Counted from the stretch's first letter, positions 28,401-37,539 are shown. The stretch: DNA of 64,000 nucleotides from Streptomyces sp. JJ36 (GCF_021696945.1 NZ_JACYHE010000007.1:62001-126000), one strand, 5' to 3'. Made by a program: numbers and translations. The notes: a model not told the origin generated them from the letters alone.

Positions 28401-28589
28401 GGGCCCGTGCCGGCCGGGACCGCGGGCGGCTCCGCGGGGAGCGGCCCGGTGCCGGAGCACGGCGGGGCGGGGCGCCCGATGGTGGCCGCCGGCGCGCTGC
28501 CGGTGCGTCGAGGCGGTACCACCGGTCCGGACGCGGTCGCCCATCCGCCATTGCGCTCACATAGTGAGACTTCCGTCCCACCCACTTGA
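25425..28589 (+). CDS. membrane PAS-GGDEF-degenerate EAL protein
   Basis: A 1054 aa protein. Eight to ten hydrophobic helices occupy residues 20-360, then PAS (SHFRSLVQGSSDVIMIA, about 370-480), GGDEF (RLGGDEF near 572) and an EAL-like domain (about 690-920). An inhibitory-site RAGD lies five residues before GGDEF, so the cyclase looks intact and product-regulated. In the EAL domain the motif reads VAAQARW instead of xxEALVRW, and the metal-binding DDFGTG segment reads LDGFGSG. The phosphodiesterase site is therefore probably dead. The last 110 residues are Gly/Ala/Pro-rich. Location just before ilvB resembles S. coelicolor SCO5511. The ATG at 25425 has GGGGAGGG before it. Confidence 0.85.
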   Translation: MSAPGAAQPGNCWARPGAMLRPGGPAERRAGTLARLLVTVVCGGYAAGAAVGWGSPVLARVMGDFGLSAAALLAAGSCLWYARTQRGSRFRPAWFLFGVSSAMAGLGNGVWGWYEVVLRQPVPQPSAADFCFLLFAPPAIIGLLVLAKRPVTRAGWVCLALDAWLIGGSLLTLSWSLALAHGSWQGEPVAYAALGLAYPLLDIVLVSMVLALHFRRSSADRPAINTAIGALALTVLCDALFTSPLLRESYRSGHLLDAGWFAGSILLAYAPWVGRVRSLPDPYAAGDRPAAAGPPAPPHSRPISGSLSALTPYLAAAVCTLGVIHTSLVGHAVDRVVLFTGCTVVLALVVRQGIMLLDNITLTQELAQKESHFRSLVQGSSDVIMIAAPSGVLRYVSPAAVGVYGREGDQLVGSELASLIHPEDLARVLHELRRFLAAPPDTEPSTRIECRFRHGRGHWLNVESTVNRYHGGLIFNSRDVTERVRLQAQLQHNASHDPLTDLPNRALFTERVRQALSGRRGADAGAAVLYIDLDGFKAVNDTIGHQAGDELLVAAGHRLRRSVRAGDTAARLGGDEFAALILGDGPPEARGPEEREQRVREIADRLRLTLSEPYGVQGAEARVAASIGIAFAEPGISPATLLRNADLAMYRAKKGGKNRVEVYAPQLQEDVVRQAEAATRLGGALRDGRFALLHQPVVELRGGRITSVAAQARWRSPQGILFTPAEFLRADGAPGGELPAEQVARMGGWLLEEAVEQAARRRQAGLDVPVTVRLSARRFAEGTAGPGQVEALLSRHGLAPEALVLELSVSDPDIPLDELEERLTLLRKLGVGIALDGFGSGGAALAALRRLPLDVLCLDRGLVEGIAESARLRTITAGLLRIAEELGLSSVAEGVDLPEQVSVLRALGCTHALGAAFSGALDEHRLRRALGRGGYPMPGVPVQAGPVTAARAQRSGTPGGQLPVGRVPGGPAGPGVPAGAGGAGAPAGPAPAGPVPAGTAGGSAGSGPVPEHGGAGRPMVAAGALPVRRGGTTGPDAVAHPPLRSHSETSVPPT

Positions 28590-28591
28590 CA
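28586..28591 (+). promoter_or_regulatory. candidate -35 element for ilv leader transcript
   Basis: A consensus TTGACA lies 32 nt before the leader peptide ATG at 28623. No good -10 at 17-18 bp is present; GAGGAT at 28607-28612 (15-bp spacer) is the nearest TANNNT-like word. Tentative. Confidence 0.3.
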
Positions 28592-28622
28592 CTCACAGCG
28601 CGCCCGGAGGATGGTCATTGCC

Positions 28623-28664
28623 ATGCGCACCCGAATTCTCGTACTTGGACAGCGCGTCGGCTGA
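28623..28664 (+). CDS. ilvL: ilv operon leader peptide (13 aa)
   Basis: MRTRILVLGQRVG followed by a stop. Ile, Leu, Val, Leu are consecutive and encoded by ATT, CTC, GTA, CTT, mostly codons that are rare in this genome. A later GTC adds another valine. GGAGG at 28606-28610 is 12 nt upstream. An in-frame ATG directly after that GGAGG (28611) would give a 17 aa version beginning MVIA. The terminator 40 nt downstream and ilvB beyond it identify a transcription attenuator responding to charged branched-chain tRNAs. Confidence 0.85.
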   Translation: MRTRILVLGQRVG

Positions 28665-28703
28665 CCCGGGGCCGTTCCGGCCCCGCGACTCCAGCGGCGC
28701 GCT

Positions 28704-28737
28704 CCCCTCGCTTGCCCACGGGCACGGGGGGTTTTTT
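28704..28737 (+). terminator. ilv attenuator terminator
   Basis: A GC-rich hairpin built on CCCC (28704-28707) with GGGG (28727-28730) and an inner TGCC/GGCA stem is followed by T6 at 28732-28737. A real U-tract is unusual in this genome. It lies 40 nt after the leader peptide stop and 90 nt before ilvB, so it must be overridden for ilvB expression. Confidence 0.8.
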
Positions 28738-28827
28738 GTTGCACCAGCACCTGGTCGCAACTCGCCACATACCTGACAAACAGCCCACGACGAGCGTCAA
28801 CCCTCACTCTCCGAGAAGAGACAGCCG

Positions 28828-30684
28828 ATGACCGAGCAGGCCACCGGGGCCCCGAAACCGCAGCCGCGGGCCCCCCGCGCCGGACAGCAGCAGCCGGGCG
28901 GACCGGCGCACGCCACCGAGCACATGACGGGTGCGCAGTCCCTCATTCGTTCTCTCGAGGAGATCGGCGCCGACACCGTATTCGGCATCCCCGGAGGAGC
29001 GATCCTGCCGGCGTACGACCCGATGATGGACTCCTCCCGGGTCCGTCACGTGCTGGTCCGCCACGAGCAGGGCGCCGGTCACGCCGCCACCGGCTACGCC
29101 CAGGCGACCGGCAAGGTCGGCGTCTGCATGGCGACCTCGGGCCCCGGCGCCACCAACCTGGTCACCCCGATCGCCGACGCGCACATGGACTCGGTGCCGC
29201 TGGTCGCGATCACGGGACAGGTCACCTCCAAGGCGATCGGCACCGATGCCTTCCAGGAGGCCGACATCTGCGGCATCACGATGCCGATCACCAAGCACAA
29301 CTTCCTGGTCACCGACCCGGCCGACATCCCCCGGACCATCGTGGAGGCCTTCCACATCGCCTCCACCGGCCGTCCCGGCCCGGTCCTGGTGGACATCGCC
29401 AAGGACGCCCTCCAGGCGCAGACGGTCTTCTCCTGGCCGCCGCAGCTCGAACTGCCGGGCTACCGCCCGGTGACCAAGCCGCACGCCAAGCAGATCCGGG
29501 AGGCCGCCCGGCTGGTCACCGAGGCCCGCCGCCCGGTCCTCTACGTGGGCGGCGGCGTGCTCAAGGCCGGCGCCACGGCCGAGCTCAAGGTGCTGGCCGA
29601 GCTCACCGGCGCCCCCGTCACCACCACGCTGATGGGCATCGGGTCCTTCCCCGACAGCCACCCGCAGCACCTGGGCATGCCCGGCATGCACGGCACGGTG
29701 GCGGCCGTCACCGCGCTGCAGAAGTCCGACCTGATCGTCGCGTTGGGCGCCCGCTTCGACGACCGCGTGACGGGCAAGCTGGACTCCTTCGCCCCGTACG
29801 CCAGGATCGTCCACGCGGACATCGACCCGGCGGAGATCGGGAAGAACCGCGCCGCCGACGTGCCCATCGTGGGGGACGCCCGCGAGGTCATCGCCGACCT
29901 GATCGTCGCCGTCCAGGCGGAGCAGGCGGCCGGCCGTACGGCGGGCTACGCCGAATGGTGGGAGCTGCTGAACCGCTGGCGGGAGACGTACCCGCTCGGT
30001 TACGACCTGCCGGAGGACGGCTCGCTCTCCCCGCAGCAGGTCATCCAGCGGATCGGTGAGAGGGCCCCGGAGGGCACCGTCTACGCGGCGGGCGTCGGCC
30101 AGCACCAGATGTGGGCCGCGCACTACATCGACTACGAGAAGCCCGCCACCTGGCTCAACTCCGGCGGTCTCGGCACCATGGGCTACGCCGTGCCGGCCGC
30201 CCTCGGCGCCAAGGTCGGCATGCCGGACCGCGCGGTCTGGGCGATCGACGGCGACGGCTGTTTCCAGATGACCAATCAGGAGCTGGCCACGGCCGCGCTG
30301 AACAACATCCCGATCAAGGTCGCCGTCATCAACAACGGCGCCCTCGGGATGGTCCGGCAGTGGCAGACCCTCTTCTACAACCAGCGCTACTCGAACACCC
30401 GGCTGCACGACGGCGACGGGGAGGAGCCGGCCCGCGGCACCCGGGTCCCGGACTTCGTCAAGCTGGCCGAGGCCATGGGCTGCGTGGGGATCCGCTGCGA
30501 GGACCCCGAGCAGCTCGACGCGGTGATCGAGCAGGCCAACTCCATCAACGACCGGCCCGTCGTCGTCGACTTCGTCGTCCACGAGGACGCCATGGTCTGG
30601 CCGATGGTCGCGGCAGGCACCTCCAACGACGAGGTCATGGCGGCGCGCGGCGTCCGGCCCGACTTCGGCGACAGCGACGACTGA
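28828..30684 (+). CDS. ilvB: acetolactate synthase large subunit
   Basis: A 618 aa ThDP-dependent enzyme joining two pyruvates (or pyruvate and 2-oxobutyrate), the first shared step of valine, leucine and isoleucine synthesis. After a Pro/Gln-rich leader, the ThDP-activating Glu lies in [14 protein letters not shown] (about residue 80). The FAD/central domain contains [13 protein letters not shown], and the ThDP/Mg motif runs from [15 protein letters not shown] to NN (about 475-502). ilvN begins 20 nt downstream and ilvC follows. Expression is controlled by the upstream leader/attenuator. Confidence 0.98.
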   Translation: MTEQATGAPKPQPRAPRAGQQQPGGPAHATEHMTGAQSLIRSLEEIGADTVFGIPGGAILPAYDPMMDSSRVRHVLVRHEQGAGHAATGYAQATGKVGVCMATSGPGATNLVTPIADAHMDSVPLVAITGQVTSKAIGTDAFQEADICGITMPITKHNFLVTDPADIPRTIVEAFHIASTGRPGPVLVDIAKDALQAQTVFSWPPQLELPGYRPVTKPHAKQIREAARLVTEARRPVLYVGGGVLKAGATAELKVLAELTGAPVTTTLMGIGSFPDSHPQHLGMPGMHGTVAAVTALQKSDLIVALGARFDDRVTGKLDSFAPYARIVHADIDPAEIGKNRAADVPIVGDAREVIADLIVAVQAEQAAGRTAGYAEWWELLNRWRETYPLGYDLPEDGSLSPQQVIQRIGERAPEGTVYAAGVGQHQMWAAHYIDYEKPATWLNSGGLGTMGYAVPAALGAKVGMPDRAVWAIDGDGCFQMTNQELATAALNNIPIKVAVINNGALGMVRQWQTLFYNQRYSNTRLHDGDGEEPARGTRVPDFVKLAEAMGCVGIRCEDPEQLDAVIEQANSINDRPVVVDFVVHEDAMVWPMVAAGTSNDEVMAARGVRPDFGDSDD

Positions 30685-30704
30685 GGATCGGAGCACCCGC
30701 GAAG

Positions 30705-31229
30705 ATGTCCAAGCACACCCTCTCCGTCCTGGTGGAGAACACCCCCGGCATCCTGGCCCGGATCGCCTCGCTGTTCTCCCGCCGCGGTTTCAACATCGAC
30801 TCGCTCGCCGTCGGCGTCACCGAGCACCCCGACATCTCCCGCATCACCATCGTGGTGAACGTGGAGGACCTGCCGCTGGAGCAGGTCACCAAGCAGCTCA
30901 ACAAGCTCGTCAACGTGCTGAAGATCGTGGAGCTGGAGCCCGGCTCCGCGGTCCAGCGGGAGCTGGTCCTGGTGAAGGTGCGCGCCGACAACGAGACTCG
31001 TTCGCAGATCGTGGAGATCGTCCAGCTCTTCCGGGCCAAGACGGTCGACGTCTCGCCCGAGGCGGTCACCGTCGAGGCCACCGGCAGCAGCGACAAGCTC
31101 GAGGCCATGCTGAAGATGCTGGAGCCGTACGGCATCAAGGAGCTGGTCCAGTCCGGCACGATCGCCATAGGGCGCGGCGCGCGTTCCATCACCGACCGCT
31201 CCCTGCGGGCGCTGGACCGCACCGCCTGA
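30705..31229 (+). CDS. ilvN: acetolactate synthase small (regulatory) subunit
   Basis: A 174 aa protein with an N-terminal ACT domain (LSVLVENTPGILARIASLFSRRGFNIDSL) that binds valine for feedback inhibition, and a C-terminal small-subunit domain (ELVLVKVRADNETRSQIVEI onward). It activates IlvB and makes it valine-sensitive. The residue set GFNIDSL, with the allosteric Gly and Asn, is the standard sensitive form. It lies between ilvB and ilvC. Confidence 0.97.
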   Translation: MSKHTLSVLVENTPGILARIASLFSRRGFNIDSLAVGVTEHPDISRITIVVNVEDLPLEQVTKQLNKLVNVLKIVELEPGSAVQRELVLVKVRADNETRSQIVEIVQLFRAKTVDVSPEAVTVEATGSSDKLEAMLKMLEPYGIKELVQSGTIAIGRGARSITDRSLRALDRTA

Positions 31230-31272
31230 CCCTTCCCCCGGGCCCGCCCCTACGGTGGGCGCACCACACTGA

Positions 31273-32289
<1,017 letters not shown>

Positions 32290-32295
32290 CGGCGC

Positions 32296-32315
32296 GGGGG
32301 CGCCCCGGCGCCCCC
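32296..32315 (+). terminator. ilvC terminator hairpin
   Basis: GGGGGCGCC pairs with GGCGCCCCC across a 2-nt loop (outer pairs realistically form with a slightly larger loop), 7 nt after the ilvC stop. Confidence 0.65.
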
Positions 32316-32484
32316 GTCCGCCCCGGACCGCGGCGGCGGCACCGTGCCGCCGTGGCCCGGGGCGGCTGCCGCGGCTGCCCGCCCCGGCGGCCGGCCGTGC
32401 CCGGGCCCGCCCGGGTGCGGCGTGCCCGTACACACACGGGTGATCAATCCCCGCGAAGGGCGGTGCGCACGGCTTCCCGGTGGC

Positions 32485-32490
32485 TACACT
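32485..32490 (+). promoter_or_regulatory. candidate serA -10 box
   Basis: TACACT within TGGCTACACTGCGG, 120 nt before the serA GTG. The -35 is poor. Confidence 0.35.
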
Positions 32491-32610
32491 GCGGACAGAA
32501 GCGCGTCACAGGCTCACAGCGTCGTGTGTCTTACGCGGCTGCCAACCTCCACCGCCTTCGGCCGTCGGGACGCGGCCGTCCGTAGAGGACAAGTGAGGAC
32601 TGAGACTCAA

Positions 32611-34200
32611 GTGAGCAAGCCCGTCGTACTCATCGCCGAGGAACTCTCGCCCGCCACTGTCGACGCGCTGGGCCCGGACTTCGAGATCCGGCAGTGCAAC
32701 GGCGCCGACCGCGCGGAGCTGCTCTCCGCCATCGCCGACGTGGACGCGATCATGGTGCGCAGTGCCACCAAGGTGGACGCCGAGGCGATCGCCGCCGCCG
32801 GCAGACTCAAGGTCGTCGCCCGTGCCGGCGTCGGGCTGGACAACGTCGACGTGCCGGCCGCCACCAAGGCCGGCGTCATGGTCGTCAACGCCCCCACCTC
32901 CAACATCGTCACCGCCGCCGAGCTGGCCTGCGGCCTCCTGGTCGCCACCGCCCGGAACATCCCGCAGGCGAACACCGCGCTCAAGAACGGCGAGTGGAAG
33001 CGCAGCAAGTACACCGGTGTGGAGCTCTCCGAGAAGACCCTGGGCGTGGTCGGCCTGGGCCGGATCGGTGTGCTCGTCGCCCAGCGCATGTCCGCCTTCG
33101 GGATGAAGGTGGTGGCCTACGACCCGTTCGTCCAGCCGGCCCGGGCGGCGCAGATGGGCGTCAAGCTCCTCTCCCTGGACGAGCTGCTGGAGGTGTCGGA
33201 CTTCATCACCGTGCACCTGCCGAAGACCCCGGAGACCCTGGGCCTCATCGGGGACGAGGCGCTGCACAAGGTCAAGCCGTCCGTCCGGCTCGTCAACGCC
33301 GCGCGTGGCGGCATCGTCGACGAGGACGCGCTGGTCGCCGCCCTCAAGGAGGGGCGGGTGGCCGGCGCGGGTCTGGACGTCTACGCCACGGAGCCCTGCA
33401 CCGACTCGCCGCTCTTCGAGTTCGACCAGGTGGTGTGCACCCCGCACCTGGGCGCCTCGACGGGTGAGGCCCAGGAGAAGGCCGGTATCGCGGTCGCCCG
33501 CTCCGTGCGTCTGGCGCTCGCCGGCGAGCTGGTCCCGGACGCGGTCAACGTCCAGGGCGGCGTGATCGCCGAGGACGTGCGGCCCGCGCTGCCGCTGGCC
33601 GAGCGGCTGGGCCGGATCTTCACCGCGCTGGCGGGCGAGGTCGCCGTCCGGCTGGACGTCGAGGTGTACGGCGAGCTCACCCAGCACGACGTGAAGGTGC
33701 TGGAGCTGTCCGCGCTCAAGGGCGTCTTCGAGGACGTCGTGGACGAGACGGTCAGCTATGTCAACGCACCGCTCTTCGCCCAGGAGCGCGGTGTCGAGGT
33801 GCGGCTGACCACCTCCAGCGAGTCCCCCGAGCACCGGAACGTCGTCACGGTGCGCGGCACGCTCGGCAGCGGCGAGGAGGTCTCGGTCTCCGGGACCCTG
33901 ACCGGCCCCAAGCACCAGCAGAAGATCGTGGCCGTCGGGGAGTACGACGTCGACCTTGCCCTCGCGGAGCACATGGCCTTCCTGCGTTACAGCGACCGTC
34001 CGGGCGTGGTCGGCACGCTCGGCCGGATCCTCGGCGAGGCCGGCATCAACATCGCGGGTATGCAGGTCTCCCGTACCACCGTGGGCGGTGAGGCGCTGGT
34101 GGCGCTCACCGTGGACGACACCATCCCGGCTCCGGTGCTGACGGAGATCGCGGGCGAGGTGGGGGCGACCTCCGCGCGCAGCGTCAACCTGACGGACTGA
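32611..34200 (+). CDS. serA: D-3-phosphoglycerate dehydrogenase
   Basis: A 529 aa enzyme catalysing the first step of serine synthesis. The catalytic and NAD domains carry VVGLGRIGVLVAQRM (about residue 150), NAARGGIVDE (Arg), a Glu in ATEPCTDSP and PHLGAST (His). Then come an intervening ASB-type domain (about 315-450) and a C-terminal ACT domain (DRPGVVGTLGRILGEAGINIAGMQV). This long type-I form is the actinobacterial, serine-inhibitable kind. The GTG at 32611 matches family N-termini (SKPVVLIAEELSPATVDAL). A terminator follows. Confidence 0.97.
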   Translation: MSKPVVLIAEELSPATVDALGPDFEIRQCNGADRAELLSAIADVDAIMVRSATKVDAEAIAAAGRLKVVARAGVGLDNVDVPAATKAGVMVVNAPTSNIVTAAELACGLLVATARNIPQANTALKNGEWKRSKYTGVELSEKTLGVVGLGRIGVLVAQRMSAFGMKVVAYDPFVQPARAAQMGVKLLSLDELLEVSDFITVHLPKTPETLGLIGDEALHKVKPSVRLVNAARGGIVDEDALVAALKEGRVAGAGLDVYATEPCTDSPLFEFDQVVCTPHLGASTGEAQEKAGIAVARSVRLALAGELVPDAVNVQGGVIAEDVRPALPLAERLGRIFTALAGEVAVRLDVEVYGELTQHDVKVLELSALKGVFEDVVDETVSYVNAPLFAQERGVEVRLTTSSESPEHRNVVTVRGTLGSGEEVSVSGTLTGPKHQQKIVAVGEYDVDLALAEHMAFLRYSDRPGVVGTLGRILGEAGINIAGMQVSRTTVGGEALVALTVDDTIPAPVLTEIAGEVGATSARSVNLTD

Positions 34201-34222
34201 ACACCCGCACCGCACGGGCCAG

Positions 34223-34255
34223 GGGCCCGGTCCGGCACTGCGCCGGGCCGGGCCC
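34223..34255 (+). terminator. serA terminator
   Basis: A 14-bp stem (34223-34236 with 34242-34255; GGGCCCGG at the base, one G-T pair) and a 5-nt loop, followed by TTCT. It lies 22 nt after serA. Confidence 0.75.
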
Positions 34256-34364
34256 TTCTGCGCATGCGGGGGCGTCGCCGGCGGCGGACGGCCGATGTGA
34301 GGGGCGGGTGCGCCGGTCTCTCTCACTTCCGGTCAGACGGATGAATTCTCTCCACTTCTCCGCC

Positions 34365-34401
34365 TACCGTGGAATCCAGGTGGAGAAAAAGACTCCACCT
34401 G
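34365..34401 (+). promoter_or_regulatory. TetR promoter with overlapping inverted repeat
   Basis: TACCGT at 34365-34370 fits a -10 box. CAGGTGGAG (34377-34385) and CTCCACCTG (34393-34401) form a perfect 9-bp inverted repeat around an A-rich 7-bp centre, covering the expected start of transcription. Further TCCAC/GTGGA half-sites flank the -10. The arrangement predicts autorepression by the TetR protein encoded 30 bp downstream. Confidence 0.6.
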
Positions 34402-34430
34402 ACCGGACCGACCCCTCCCGGAGGTGGGCG

Positions 34431-35693
34431 ATGCGGGCCGACGCCCAGCACAACCGCGAACAGATCCTGCGTGCCGCCCGGCAGATCTTCGTGCACGAGG
34501 GCCCCGACGCACCGCTGGACGCGATCGCCCGGCGGGCCGGGGTGGGCGTCGCCACGCTCTACCGGCGCTTCCCCCGCCGCGAGGACCTCGTGCAGGCCGT
34601 CGCCGTGCACACGCTGAGCGAGCTGCACGCCGCCGCCCGCTCGGCGGCGGAGCACGAGCCGGACCCGTTCGAGGCCTTGCGCCGCTTCATGCACGCCGCA
34701 CTGGACCTCAAGATCGGTGCGGTGATGCCCTCGCTCTTCGGGCGCATCGAGGTCGACGACGTCCTGCGCCGGGCCGACGACGCGGCGGAGCCGCTGGAGG
34801 AGATGCTCCGCGAGGCGCAGAGCGCCGCGCTGGTGCGGCAGGACGTCGTCCCGGGTGATGTCGTCTTCATGATCATCAGGCTCACCCGGCCGCTGCCGGG
34901 TGCGCGGCTGCCCGAGGACGGCGCACTCGCCCACCGCCAGCTCGAGATCTACATCGACGGGCTGCGCCCGTCCGCCGCCTGGCCGCGCGCACAGCGGCTC
35001 CCCGGACCGGCCATCGGCGTCGGCCGGTTCCGCCGCATCCGGCGCCGGATGGCCGGCGCACCCCCGGAGGAGCCGGTCGCCGAGTCCGCCGCGCGGACCG
35101 GCGAGGCGTCCGGCGCGGGGCGCGAGGAGGCGCGGGCCGGGGGCGCCGCCGCTCCCGAGGCCGGCGCACCTCCCGGGCGCGGACGCCCCGCCGGCTCCGG
35201 TCCGCTGCCCCCGAATGCCGCCGCCGGGGCCACCGGAAGTCGTCGGGGCGGCGTGGCGGGCCCCCGCCGCGCGCACCCGGCCGCCCCCCGCACACCCCGG
35301 CCCGGGGCGGGCGCCGGGCCCGCACCGGCGCCCGCTCAGCGCGCGCCGCGGTCCGTACGGGCCTCCAGCGCCCGCAGCACGGCCACCATGTCCGACGCGC
35401 CGTGGCCGAGCTCCACCGTCTCCCGGAACAGGGCGTGGCAGGCGTCCAGCACGGGCGAGGCCACAGCAGCCGCCCGGGCCGCCTCCGCGATCAGCTCGTT
35501 GTTCTTCAGCACGTCCGCAGCCGCAGCCTGCACCGACAGGTCGCCGGACAGCAGCTTGGGCGCCTTCATCCGCGAGACGCCGCTGGCCATCGGCCCCGCG
35601 TCCAGCACCTCGAGGAAGAGCCGGGGGTCCAGTCCGTGCCCGCCGGCGAAGTGGAACGCCTCGGTCAGGCCGGTGACCAGGCTGATCAGGTAG
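34431..35693 (+). CDS. TetR/AcrR family regulator with abnormal open 3' end
   Basis: The ATG at 34431 follows GGAGG. Residues 8-55 are a clear TetR helix-turn-helix ([46 protein letters not shown]), and the ligand domain continues to about residue 205 (SbtR-like C-domain). A normal family member would stop near 35,050-35,100. Here the frame stays open through a Gly/Ala/Pro-rich tail to 35693 and overlaps the converging gene by 358 bp, giving 420 aa. The last ~120 codons mirror that gene and are probably not functional. A lost stop, a frameshift or a sequencing error is possible. Confidence 0.75.
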   Translation: MRADAQHNREQILRAARQIFVHEGPDAPLDAIARRAGVGVATLYRRFPRREDLVQAVAVHTLSELHAAARSAAEHEPDPFEALRRFMHAALDLKIGAVMPSLFGRIEVDDVLRRADDAAEPLEEMLREAQSAALVRQDVVPGDVVFMIIRLTRPLPGARLPEDGALAHRQLEIYIDGLRPSAAWPRAQRLPGPAIGVGRFRRIRRRMAGAPPEEPVAESAARTGEASGAGREEARAGGAAAPEAGAPPGRGRPAGSGPLPPNAAAGATGSRRGGVAGPRRAHPAAPRTPRPGAGAGPAPAPAQRAPRSVRASSARSTATMSDAPWPSSTVSRNRAWQASSTGEATAAARAASAISSLFFSTSAAAACTDRSPDSSLGAFIRETPLAIGPASSTSRKSRGSSPCPPAKWNASVRPVTRLIR

Positions 35694-36220
35694 AGGTTCA
35701 CGGACAGCTTCATCAGGAGCGCGTGCGGGACCGGCCCGCAGGCGAAGGTGGTGTGGCACATCGGGGCCAGCAGCGGCCGCACCCGTGCCACGGCCTCGTC
35801 CTCGCCCGCCAGCAGGGCCACCAGCCGGCCGGTCTCGGCCGGTGCCCGGGAGCCGGAGACGGGAGCCTCGACGTAGTGGCCGCCGGCGTCGCGGACGTCG
35901 GCCTCGAGGCCACCGGAGTAGCCGGGCGAGGTGGTGCCCATGTGCACCACGGTGCGGCCCGCGACCCGGTCGGCGAACGCGGGGGTGCCGCGGCCCAGCG
36001 CGGCGTCGGTCGCGGCGCCGTCGGCGAGCATCGTGAGCACCACCCCGGACCGGGCGCAGACCTCACCGGGGCCGTCGGCCACCTCGGCGCCCGCCGCGCG
36101 CAGCGGCCCCGTCCTGGAGTGCGTGCGGTTCCAGACCACCAGCGGGGTGCAGGCGCGCGCGAGGTTGAGGGCCATGGGCTGCCCCATGACGCCGAGGCCG
36201 AGGAATCCCACCGTGGTCAC
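35336..36220 (-). CDS. NAD(P)-dependent oxidoreductase, 3-hydroxyisobutyrate dehydrogenase family
   Basis: A 294 aa beta-hydroxyacid dehydrogenase. The GTG at 36220 gives [23 protein letters not shown], the family's Rossmann start. The substrate motif appears as [15 protein letters not shown] (about residue 120) and the catalytic Lys in [14 protein letters not shown] (about 170). Imine reductases share this fold, and the Lys argues for the classic dehydrogenase type. It is divergent from a TetR gene across a region with two palindromes, so it is probably that regulator's target. Its 3' end overlaps the open tail of the other TetR. Confidence 0.85.
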   Translation of the reverse strand: MTTVGFLGLGVMGQPMALNLARACTPLVVWNRTHSRTGPLRAAGAEVADGPGEVCARSGVVLTMLADGAATDAALGRGTPAFADRVAGRTVVHMGTTSPGYSGGLEADVRDAGGHYVEAPVSGSRAPAETGRLVALLAGEDEAVARVRPLLAPMCHTTFACGPVPHALLMKLSVNLYLISLVTGLTEAFHFAGGHGLDPRLFLEVLDAGPMASGVSRMKAPKLLSGDLSVQAAAADVLKNNELIAEAARAAAVASPVLDACHALFRETVELGHGASDMVAVLRALEARTDRGAR

Positions 36221-36262
36221 CGTGCACCGCCCTCTCCGGGGTGCGCCTCCGCACCCCGACCG

Positions 36263-36282
36263 ACTATGACGTACGTCATAGT
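36263..36282. promoter_or_regulatory. operator 1, perfect 20-bp palindrome
   Basis: ACTATGACGTACGTCATAGT is a perfect 20-bp palindrome in the divergent promoter region of the oxidoreductase and TetR genes. Core TATGAC/GTCATA words recur in operator 2. Confidence 0.7.
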
Positions 36283-36290
36283 AGCCTGGA

Positions 36291-36310
36291 CCTATGACGA
36301 CTGTCATAGG
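36291..36310. promoter_or_regulatory. operator 2, near-identical palindrome over TetR start region
   Basis: CCTATGAC and GTCATAGG arms around GACT. Its centre is 28 bp from operator 1. The TAGCCT -10 box (36282-36287) lies between the two, and operator 2 covers the expected +1. Confidence 0.7.
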
Positions 36311-36431
36311 AGGTGGCCGGGACGTCCCGACCGCGCGGCCCGCCGGCAGGGCTCCCCACGCCGCTACGCTGGGGCGCCGCCGGGGACGAGAGGACGGGCC
36401 CGGCCGGGCCGTTCGGCGGGAGGACGCACAC

Positions 36432-37028
36432 ATGGCCGCATCCGCACGGGGACCGCGCGAGCGGATGGTCTTCAGCGCGGCCCAGCTCATCCGGCGCCAG
36501 GGCGCGACCGCGACGGGCATGCGGCAGGTCGCCGCGCACGCCGGGGCCCCGCGCGGTTCGCTCCAGCACTACTTCCCCGGGGGCAAGGAGCAGCTCGTCA
36601 ACGAGGCAGTGGCCTGGGCCGGACGTTACGCCGGGAAGCGCGTCGCCCGCTTCCTGGCCGAGCTGCCGGAGCCCTCGCCCAGCGGGCTCTTCGCCGCGAT
36701 GGTGCGCCAGTGGACCGACGAGTTCCGGGACACCGGTTTCGCCGGGGGCTGCCCCGTCGCGGCGGCCACGGTGGACTGCGCGGAGGGCACCGCCTCCGCC
36801 CGGGAGGCCTCCGCGGCCGCGTTCGCCTGCTGGACCGGACCGGTGGCCGCGGCCCTCCGGGACACGGGGGTGCCGCCGGCCCGGTCCGAGGCGCTGGCCA
36901 CCCTGATGATCAGCGCGCTGGAGGGCGCGCTGATCATCGCCCGGGCCGAGCGGGACGTCCGTGCCCTGACCACCGTGGCGGAGGAGCTGGCTCCGCTGCT
37001 GGACGCGGCGGTGCCTGCCCGGCCCTGA
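36432..37028 (+). CDS. TetR family regulator (LmrA/YxaF type)
   Basis: A 198 aa protein. The helix-turn-helix is [45 protein letters not shown], with the [11 protein letters not shown] recognition segment typical of LmrA/YxaF/QdoR-like repressors. C-terminal ligand domain residues include [17 protein letters not shown] 36432 follows GGGAGG. An in-frame ATG at 36294, 6 nt after a -10 box, could start a leaderless form with 46 extra residues. It probably represses itself and the divergent oxidoreductase through the twin palindromes. Confidence 0.85.
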   Translation: MAASARGPRERMVFSAAQLIRRQGATATGMRQVAAHAGAPRGSLQHYFPGGKEQLVNEAVAWAGRYAGKRVARFLAELPEPSPSGLFAAMVRQWTDEFRDTGFAGGCPVAAATVDCAEGTASAREASAAAFACWTGPVAAALRDTGVPPARSEALATLMISALEGALIIARAERDVRALTTVAEELAPLLDAAVPARP

Positions 37029-37126
37029 CCCCGGGCCCGCGCGGCCAGGGGCCCTTCTGGGCGGCTCCCGCGGCCCGCCCCGCGCGCCGCGCCTCGCGTC
37101 GCCGCGCCGGCGGCCATACCGCGGCC

Positions 37127-37539
37127 TTGCGCGTCGCCCTGAGGACCGCCGGCTCGTACGGCGACGTCGCCCCGTTCACCGGCCTCGCCCAGGTCCTGTC
37201 GTACGCCGGCCACGAGGTCACCCTCGTCGCCCACGACCGCTTCGCCCCGCTCGCCCGCGCGGCGGGGGTGCCCCTCCACCCGCTGCCCGTCGGCCCGTAC
37301 GCGCTGCTGCACTCCGCTCGCGGCCGCCACCCTCCGTGCCGGTGTCCCCCCGGTGCCGCTCCCCGTCCGGTTCGACGCCTTCTTCAGGGCTCACCGCCGG
37401 GGACCTCGCGGCGAGCCTCGGGGAGGTCACCGCCCGGCCCGCCTACCGGCGGCGGGCGGCCGCACTCGCCGCGCGGCTCCGCGCGGAGGACGGCGTCGCG
37501 CCCGTACTGGCGGCCGTCGACCGGCTCACGCGCGGCTGA
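37127..37539 (+). pseudogene. remnant of a UGT-type glycosyltransferase (GT1), internally deleted and frameshifted
   Basis: From TTG 37127 one frame reads LRVALRTAGSYGDVAPF, then a VLSYAGHEVTLVAHDRF stretch, ending about 37320: the N-terminal 65 residues of macrolide/flavonoid-type glycosyltransferases (MRVLxxTAGSRGDVxP). From about 37385 another frame reads LTAGDLAASLGEVTARPAY, ending with EDGVAPVLAAVDRLTRG and a stop at 37539: the C-terminal helix of the same family. The intervening 250-300 residues, including the UDP-sugar site, are missing. The gene is dead. Confidence 0.75.

Larger units (their letters stand above)
32290..32610 (+). other. intergenic region between ilvC and serA
   Basis: This 321-bp gap starts with the ilvC terminator (32296-32315). 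It continues with GC-rich sequence that has other small hairpins, and carries a plausible serA -10 box, TACACT, at 32485-32490. No small gene is convincing on either strand. Confidence 0.5.

Noticed and set aside
28586..28831. 81 aa plus-strand ORF over the ilv leader
   Set aside because: It reads through the attenuator and ends inside ilvB; the leader peptide and terminator explain this DNA.
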